Assembly: GCA_947367285.1 (NCBI GenBank) | Contig: CANBDB010000045.1 | Coordinates: 1 to 10,382, forward strand | Direction: 5' to 3' | DNA: 10,382 bases | From: an uncultured Clostridia bacterium | GTDB taxonomy: Bacteria > Bacillota > Clostridia > Oscillospirales > CAG-272 | In this document: positions 6,292 through 10,382 of the stretch, one piece after another | Layout of the letters: each line of letters starts with the position of its first letter | Numbering within the stretch: position 1 is the stretch's first letter | Made by a program: the position numbers and the translations under genes | The notes under the pieces: model-generated | Told to the model about the DNA's origin: nothing | Seen by the model: the letters and a program-made list of their open reading frames with translations, nothing else | Database searches by the model: none

Positions 6292-7635
6292 TTATTCTTC
6301 GATATTATCCGCGATTGTGCGGAACTTGGTGTACTGACCGATCCAACCCATCTTAACGGTTCCTGTTGAGCCGTGACGGTTCTTTGCGATAATAACCTCT
6401 GCGATATTCGCCGCGTTATTGTCGCCGGGAACACCGTCGGTCTTATAGTATTCATTTCTGTAAAGGAACATTACAACGTCCGCGTCCTGCTCGATAGCAC
6501 CGGAGTCACGAAGGTCGGAAAGCATGGGCTTTTTATCCGTTCTTGATTCAGGTCCACGGGAGAGCTGTGCGCAACAAATAATGGGAACGTTAAGCTCTTT
6601 TGCCATAATCTTAAGCGCTCTTGAAATATCGGCAACCTCTTGAACACGGTTGTCGATTTTTCTATCACTTTGCATGAGCTGAAGATAGTCCACAACAACA
6701 AGGCCAAGATTGTCGATACGGCGGAGCTTTGCCTTCATTTCGGTTACGGAAAGTCCGCTGGTGTCGTCGATAAGTATGTCACAGGAAGCAAGTCTTGAGC
6801 TTGCGTCCGCAATCTTTTCCCAAGAGTCGCTGGAGAGCTTGCCCGAGCGGAGCTCGTAGCTATCAACGAGAGCTTCACTTGAGAGCACACGGGATACGAG
6901 CTGCTCAGCACTCATTTCAAGAGAGAATATGCAAACCTTTTTCTTGGTGCTTTGCGCTACGTTGGTTGCAATATTGAGTGCGAAGGAGGTTTTACCCATA
7001 CCGGGACGTGCACCTACGAGAACGAGGTCGGAGTTGCCCATTCCAACGAGTACTCGGTCAAGACCTGAAAAGCCCGTTGACGTTCCGTGGGATGCTTCGG
7101 GATTGATGGAAAGCTCGTGGAGATTGTTATATACTGAGCCGAGGACGTCGCGAATGTGTCTGAAATTCTTTGTGTCCCTGCCTTGAGCGATTGCAAAAAT
7201 CTTACTCTCGGCAAGCTCGATAATTCCGCTTGCGGACTCCTGCTCGGAAAATGCGCTTTCATTAATTTCTCCGCAAACCTCAATGAGCTGACGGAGTGCA
7301 CTTTTTTCTTTTACTATTTTTGCATAGTCCTTGATATTGAGCGCGGTAGGAACTACCTCGGACAGAGTTCTTATGTAATCCTCTCCACCGCTCTTGCTGT
7401 AGATGCCCTTACGAACAAGGGCGTCAATAAGAGTTACAACGTCGATCTCGTGGTTAGTGAGAAAGAGCTCGGTAGCCGCGAGGTAGATTTGCTTGTGCTC
7501 TGTGATATAAAAGTCATCTGCCTTGATAATATCCGCAACCTCGCTAATAGCGGCAGGGTCGATGAGGATCGAGCCGAGAAGGGATTGCTCCGCAATAAGG
7601 GAGAAGGGCAGCTTTCTATTAAGTTCTTCGTTCAT
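6292..7635 (-). CDS. dnaB: Replicative DNA helicase DnaB
   Basis: DnaB (named DnaC in B. subtilis) is the hexameric 5'-3' helicase that unwinds the fork and carries primase. At 447 residues the length is normal and no intein is present. The helical N-terminal domain starts at PFSLIAEQSLLGSIL (10-24), followed by a linker to about 180. The RecA-like domain has TSTGFSGLDRVLVGM (185-199), Walker A GARPGMGKT (208-216), SLEMS with catalytic Glu240, Walker B LVVVDYLQLM (312-321), the sensor CCAQLSR with Gln357, DLRDSGAIEQDAD (374-386) and the arginine-finger motif AKNRHG (417-422). The ATG at 7635 is preceded by GAGGT, which directly abuts the rplI stop codon, so the two genes are probably translationally coupled. 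It lies between rplI and tilS in the operon. Confidence 0.97.
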   Translation of the reverse strand: MNEELNRKLPFSLIAEQSLLGSILIDPAAISEVADIIKADDFYITEHKQIYLAATELFLTNHEIDVVTLIDALVRKGIYSKSGGEDYIRTLSEVVPTALNIKDYAKIVKEKSALRQLIEVCGEINESAFSEQESASGIIELAESKIFAIAQGRDTKNFRHIRDVLGSVYNNLHELSINPEASHGTSTGFSGLDRVLVGMGNSDLVLVGARPGMGKTSFALNIATNVAQSTKKKVCIFSLEMSAEQLVSRVLSSEALVDSYELRSGKLSSDSWEKIADASSRLASCDILIDDTSGLSVTEMKAKLRRIDNLGLVVVDYLQLMQSDRKIDNRVQEVADISRALKIMAKELNVPIICCAQLSRGPESRTDKKPMLSDLRDSGAIEQDADVVMFLYRNEYYKTDGVPGDNNAANIAEVIIAKNRHGSTGTVKMGWIGQYTKFRTIADNIEE

Positions 7636-7645
7636 ATTATACCTC

Positions 7646-8098
7646 TTATTGCTTGGGGGAAACTTGAACTGTTATAGTTCCAACTATCTCCGCGCCATAA
7701 AGCTTTACTTCAACCTTGTACGTTCCAAATGTCTTAATGGATTCGGTCATAACGAGCTTTTTTTTATCAAGTGTAATGCCGTGGTCCTTGGAAAGACGTT
7801 CAACGATATCCTTGCTTGTTACGGCTCCGTATAAGCGGTTGTCATTACCCGCGCTCTCGTTGATTTTAACTATCAACTTGGAGAGCTTGTCCGCAGTGGC
7901 TCTTGCCTCTGCTTTTGCAACCTCAATCTTGTGAAGATTGGATGCTACTTTATTTTTTGCTTCGTTAACTGCCTTGGCATCCGCGATTATCGCAAGCTTT
8001 TTGGGGAGAAGAAAGTTTCTTGCATATCCGTCTGAAACCTCGATAATCTGGTCCTTTTTGCCCTGGCCTTTAACGTCCTGTGTTAACATTACTTTCAT
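7646..8098 (-). CDS. rplI: 50S ribosomal protein bL9
   Basis: bL9 binds 23S rRNA near the L1 stalk with its N-terminal domain and reaches out to a neighbouring ribosome with its C-terminal domain, helping frame maintenance and fidelity. The 150 residues are full length. The N-terminal RNA-binding domain carries DVKGQGKKDQIIEVSDGYAR (residues 8-27) followed by NFLLPKKLA, the family signature. A long charged helix spans about 41-75, and the C-terminal domain includes LYGAVTSKDI (88-97) and ends in a conserved beta segment. The ATG at 8098 has AGGAG at 8108-8112. It is 62 bases after gdpP and only 10 bases before dnaB, the usual Bacillota neighbours. Confidence 0.97.
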   Translation of the reverse strand: MKVMLTQDVKGQGKKDQIIEVSDGYARNFLLPKKLAIIADAKAVNEAKNKVASNLHKIEVAKAEARATADKLSKLIVKINESAGNDNRLYGAVTSKDIVERLSKDHGITLDKKKLVMTESIKTFGTYKVEVKLYGAEIVGTITVQVSPKQ

Positions 8099-8160
8099 GG
8101 TTAATATCTCCTAACTTTGAGAATTATAAATTACGATGCTTAAAAAATCTTGAAATGCAA

Positions 8161-10200
8161 TTAGTTATTAGCAAAATAATCGTCAATTGCATCCTTTAAG
8201 CGATAGAGGGTGGTTTTCATATCCGTACCGGATATAGCTGCTGCGGCTGAGTCGAAGTGTCCGCCACCGCCGAGCTTTTCAAGAATGAGCTGTACGTTGA
8301 TGTCGCTGCATGAACGCGCCGAGATGTGAATCTTGCCGTCGATTTTTACAAGCGCGAAGGATGCTTCCACTCCACGGATCGTGAGGAGCTTATCCGCCGC
8401 CTTTGCCGCGTTTACACGGTCAAAGCTCGGGTCGCTGCCGTCGCTTTCGGTAATCGCAATCTTATCAAGATACATTGTTACATTTGTATTAAATCTTGCC
8501 TCGCTCATAAAGTTGTTGAAATCTTCATTGAAAAAGGCGCTTACTGTTTCGGAATTTGCACCGACTCCGCGGAGATACATTGCAGAGGAGAAGGTCATAG
8601 TACCCGTTGTGCGGGTAAAGTTCTTGGTGTCAACCATAATACCTGCAAGAAGAACGTTTGCTTCTTCCTTGAGCAAGGTGTCGTTGGGGATACAGTGCTG
8701 AAGAATTTCGGTAACCATTTCGGATGCTGAGGAAGCAGCAGGCTCAATAAGAGATATTATCGGCTCGTGCTCAAATTCAGCTACTTTTCTATGGTGGTCA
8801 ATAACCACGAAGTTCGTAACGCCACTAGCAACACCGGGGGACTCAAGAATATTGAAGTTATTTGCGTCCACGATTATAAGGAGCGTATCGGATTGTATCA
8901 TATCAAGTCCCGCTTCAGCAGAAATGAAAACATTTCTATAATCGGCAAGCTTGAGGAGCTTCTCGGTGCATGCCTTGAAGTTGGGATTTTGAGTATTCAT
9001 AATAATTTTGGGCTTGTGACCGCAGAACATACAAAGTCTTGCAATACCGATGCACGCACCAATGGCGTCGAAGTCGGGATTTGCATGTCCCATAATAAGT
9101 ACGTTTCCGGCGGAGGATATGCTTGCTGCAAGTTGATTTGCTACAACACGGAGCTTTGAGCCCGCATTTTTTTGAACGCCCTTTGTTTTACCGCCGAAGA
9201 ATACGATATCTTCCTCGGTTTTTACCGCTACCTGGTCACCGCCGCGCTGAAGCGCAAATTCAAGAGCACTGAACGCATTCTTTTCTCTCTCTTCAAAGGT
9301 GTCACCAACAAGGGAGATACCCATTGAGATGGTTACGGGAATTGAGCTATCGCCAAGACGTACGTTTCTTACTCTCTCAAGAATGTCAAAGTTATTTTCG
9401 TCGCACTTATCGAACTTTTCGCGAGAGAACACCATAATGTATTTATCGCGGTTATACTCTCTGATAAAGCCACCCATTTCAAGTGCAAATTCGGTAAGGA
9501 TCTCTTCGATTTGGTTAGCTGCTGAACGATAGTTAACTTTTACGTATTCGGCAATTTCGTTCAAGTTGTCGAGAACGATGTGAGCAACCACGGGGGATTC
9601 TCTATATGTTTTATCCTCGAGATTTGTGAGTGCTGTGTGGTCGGTAAAGGTTATGAGATAGTATGTGTTTTTACCGAGCATCTGTCTGTATATTTTAGCT
9701 GTATAATTCTTCTCGTTGATGAGCATTTCAAGCTCGCCACACGAAGCATCGCCCGTCTTGGCATCCTCTCCTGGAAGCTTTGCGATAAGTTCTTCAATGT
9801 CCTTATTGCAAAGATCGTTGAAATTCTTTTGAAGAAGGGACTCCTTGGCGTCGAGCATATCGTAAACACCCTTTGAGCACCACGCGATAAGACCACTTCT
9901 GAGTGTGAGCATGCAGGGAATTTCAACGTCCTTCATCATTCCCGTCATCGCTTTCTCCATAAGGAGAGTTTTTTCCTTAAAGCTTTCTTCTTGCTCAAGC
10001 TTCTTTTTATACACAATGTATACCACCAGCATGAAGAGCGCTATTGCTCCGAAAAGCACAAGACCGAGCCACGTGGGATAGTTCTCTACGAATATATCTA
10101 TGAGAGCATAGAGGCCGAGAAAGAGTGCACTGCTGATAAGGCATATCCACAAAAGCATATTGTTTTCCGCAAATACGCGTGTTTTATTCTTTTTACTCAT
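8161..10200 (-). CDS. gdpP: Cyclic-di-AMP phosphodiesterase GdpP (DHH family)
   Basis: GdpP (YybT) is a membrane-bound enzyme that hydrolyses c-di-AMP to pApA and so affects potassium and osmotic balance, wall stress and beta-lactam tolerance. Of 679 residues, two membrane segments lie at about 16-36 and 44-63. A degenerate PAS-like region follows (about 85-190), then a degenerate GGDEF domain with GGDQVAVK at 320-327, as usual for the family and not a cyclase. The DHH domain has GHANPDFDAIG (371-381), VDANN (444-448), IDHHRK (467-472) and GIMVDTKNFTRTT (520-532), and the DHHA1 part has GGGGHFDSAAA (644-654). The Mn-binding Asp and His residues expected of the family are present. Ala373 replaces the Lys common after GH, and VDANN lacks the basic residue often seen there. 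The ATG at 10200 has AAAGGAGA at 10211-10218. It is the first operon gene, after a strong promoter. Confidence 0.95.
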   Translation of the reverse strand: MSKKNKTRVFAENNMLLWICLISSALFLGLYALIDIFVENYPTWLGLVLFGAIALFMLVVYIVYKKKLEQEESFKEKTLLMEKAMTGMMKDVEIPCMLTLRSGLIAWCSKGVYDMLDAKESLLQKNFNDLCNKDIEELIAKLPGEDAKTGDASCGELEMLINEKNYTAKIYRQMLGKNTYYLITFTDHTALTNLEDKTYRESPVVAHIVLDNLNEIAEYVKVNYRSAANQIEEILTEFALEMGGFIREYNRDKYIMVFSREKFDKCDENNFDILERVRNVRLGDSSIPVTISMGISLVGDTFEEREKNAFSALEFALQRGGDQVAVKTEEDIVFFGGKTKGVQKNAGSKLRVVANQLAASISSAGNVLIMGHANPDFDAIGACIGIARLCMFCGHKPKIIMNTQNPNFKACTEKLLKLADYRNVFISAEAGLDMIQSDTLLIIVDANNFNILESPGVASGVTNFVVIDHHRKVAEFEHEPIISLIEPAASSASEMVTEILQHCIPNDTLLKEEANVLLAGIMVDTKNFTRTTGTMTFSSAMYLRGVGANSETVSAFFNEDFNNFMSEARFNTNVTMYLDKIAITESDGSDPSFDRVNAAKAADKLLTIRGVEASFALVKIDGKIHISARSCSDINVQLILEKLGGGGHFDSAAAAISGTDMKTTLYRLKDAIDDYFANN

Positions 10201-10277
10201 TGGATTTAATTCTCCTTTGATTAATTTTATATATTATGTAAGAGCGTATAATTAGGCATCTTAATAATCTTCTAATT

Positions 10278-10306
10278 ATTATATCATAAGAAGGGATTTT
10301 TGTAAA
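10278..10306 (-). promoter_or_regulatory. Sigma-A promoter of the gdpP-rplI-dnaB-tilS-ftsH operon
   Basis: On the minus strand, -35 TTTACA (10301-10306) and -10 TATAAT (10278-10283) are 17 bases apart, with an extended -10 TG one base upstream (TGATATAAT). The -10 lies about 78 bases before the gdpP ATG, giving a leader of about 70 bases. That leader has only a weak AT hairpin and no riboswitch that I can recognise. No comparable promoter is seen within the operon. Confidence 0.85.
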
Positions 10307-10329
10307 CACAATTTTTGATTATTTATAAT
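10300..10329 (+). promoter_or_regulatory. Divergent promoter for an unseen right-hand gene
   Basis: Plus strand -35-like TTGTAA (10300-10305) and perfect -10 TATAAT (10324-10329), spaced 18 bases. The -35 hexamer overlaps that of the opposing gdpP promoter almost completely. An RBS-like AAAGGAG follows at 10370-10376, which supports a plus-strand gene starting just past the window edge. Confidence 0.6.
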
Positions 10330-10351
10330 AAAAATGAAAAAAATATAAAAA

Positions 10352-10376
10352 TTTGCAAAAAACTATTGCAAAGGAG
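10352..10376 (+). promoter_or_regulatory. RBS with overlapping inverted repeat at right edge
   Basis: TTTGCAA (10352-10358) and TTGCAAA (10366-10372) form a 7-base inverted repeat with a 7-base spacer, and the right arm runs into the Shine-Dalgarno-like AAAGGAG (10370-10376). No start codon fits within the last six bases, so the gene lies beyond the window. The repeat could be an operator or an RNA hairpin that partly hides the RBS, or merely AT-rich chance. Confidence 0.5.
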
Positions 10377-10382
10377 AAAAAG

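Noticed and set aside
6270..6455. 62-codon N-terminal extension of tilS
   Set aside because: It lies inside the dnaB coding region and lacks a good RBS, while the TilS fold and a strong RBS begin at 6269.
8123..8128. TATAAT on the minus strand as an internal promoter before rplI
   Set aside because: No recognisable -35 hexamer lies 16-19 bases upstream; it sits in a 62-base AT-rich gap.

Overview
The window looks like chromosomal DNA of a Bacillota bacterium, most likely an uncultured gut-type member of class Clostridia. The evidence is the gene order gdpP-rplI-dnaB with tilS-ftsH attached, strong AGGAGG-type ribosome binding sites, sigma-A type promoters, and short GC-rich palindromic repeats of the 'CCGTAGGGG...CCCCTACGG' kind that I recall from such genomes. 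This assignment is inference; no rRNA or marker phylogeny is available.

Layout, left to right. (1) Positions 1-906 (+) hold the C-terminal part of a ClpB disaggregase cut by the window edge, followed by a hairpin terminator. (2) Positions 907-1394 hold no intact gene. On the minus strand there are pieces of a decayed protein-coding sequence in three shifted frames plus one more short piece, and a long imperfect hairpin that could end maf transcription. (3) Positions 1395-1985 (-) hold maf, a house-cleaning nucleotide pyrophosphatase. (4) Positions 1986-2789 form a repeat island. It has a 93-bp tandem repeat (two near-identical copies and one partly diverged), two similarly built 84/85-bp palindromic modules, two more perfect hairpins, and an 11-bp inverted repeat at its ends (2062-2072 and 2739-2749). 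The ftsH terminator follows at once. (5) Positions 2790-10200 (-) form one compact housekeeping operon, read right to left: gdpP (c-di-AMP phosphodiesterase), rplI (ribosomal protein bL9), dnaB (replicative helicase), tilS (tRNA-Ile lysidine synthase) and ftsH (membrane AAA+ protease). Gaps are 62, 10, 22 and 27 bases. (6) Positions 10201-10382 hold a strong extended -10 promoter for this operon. A divergent promoter sharing the -35 region, and an RBS at the right edge, point to an unseen plus-strand gene starting just beyond the window.

The operon joins second-messenger turnover and membrane proteostasis with translation and replication, a combination familiar from Bacillota. In Bacillus subtilis gdpP, rplI and dnaC (the dnaB homologue) cluster together, while tilS-hpt-ftsH sits elsewhere; here both groups are fused and hpt is absent between tilS and ftsH.

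I do not see a clearly novel system, defence island or CRISPR array. The items most worth a second look are the decayed coding sequence at 943-1271, the repeat island at 2062-2749, and the overlapping divergent promoters at the right edge.
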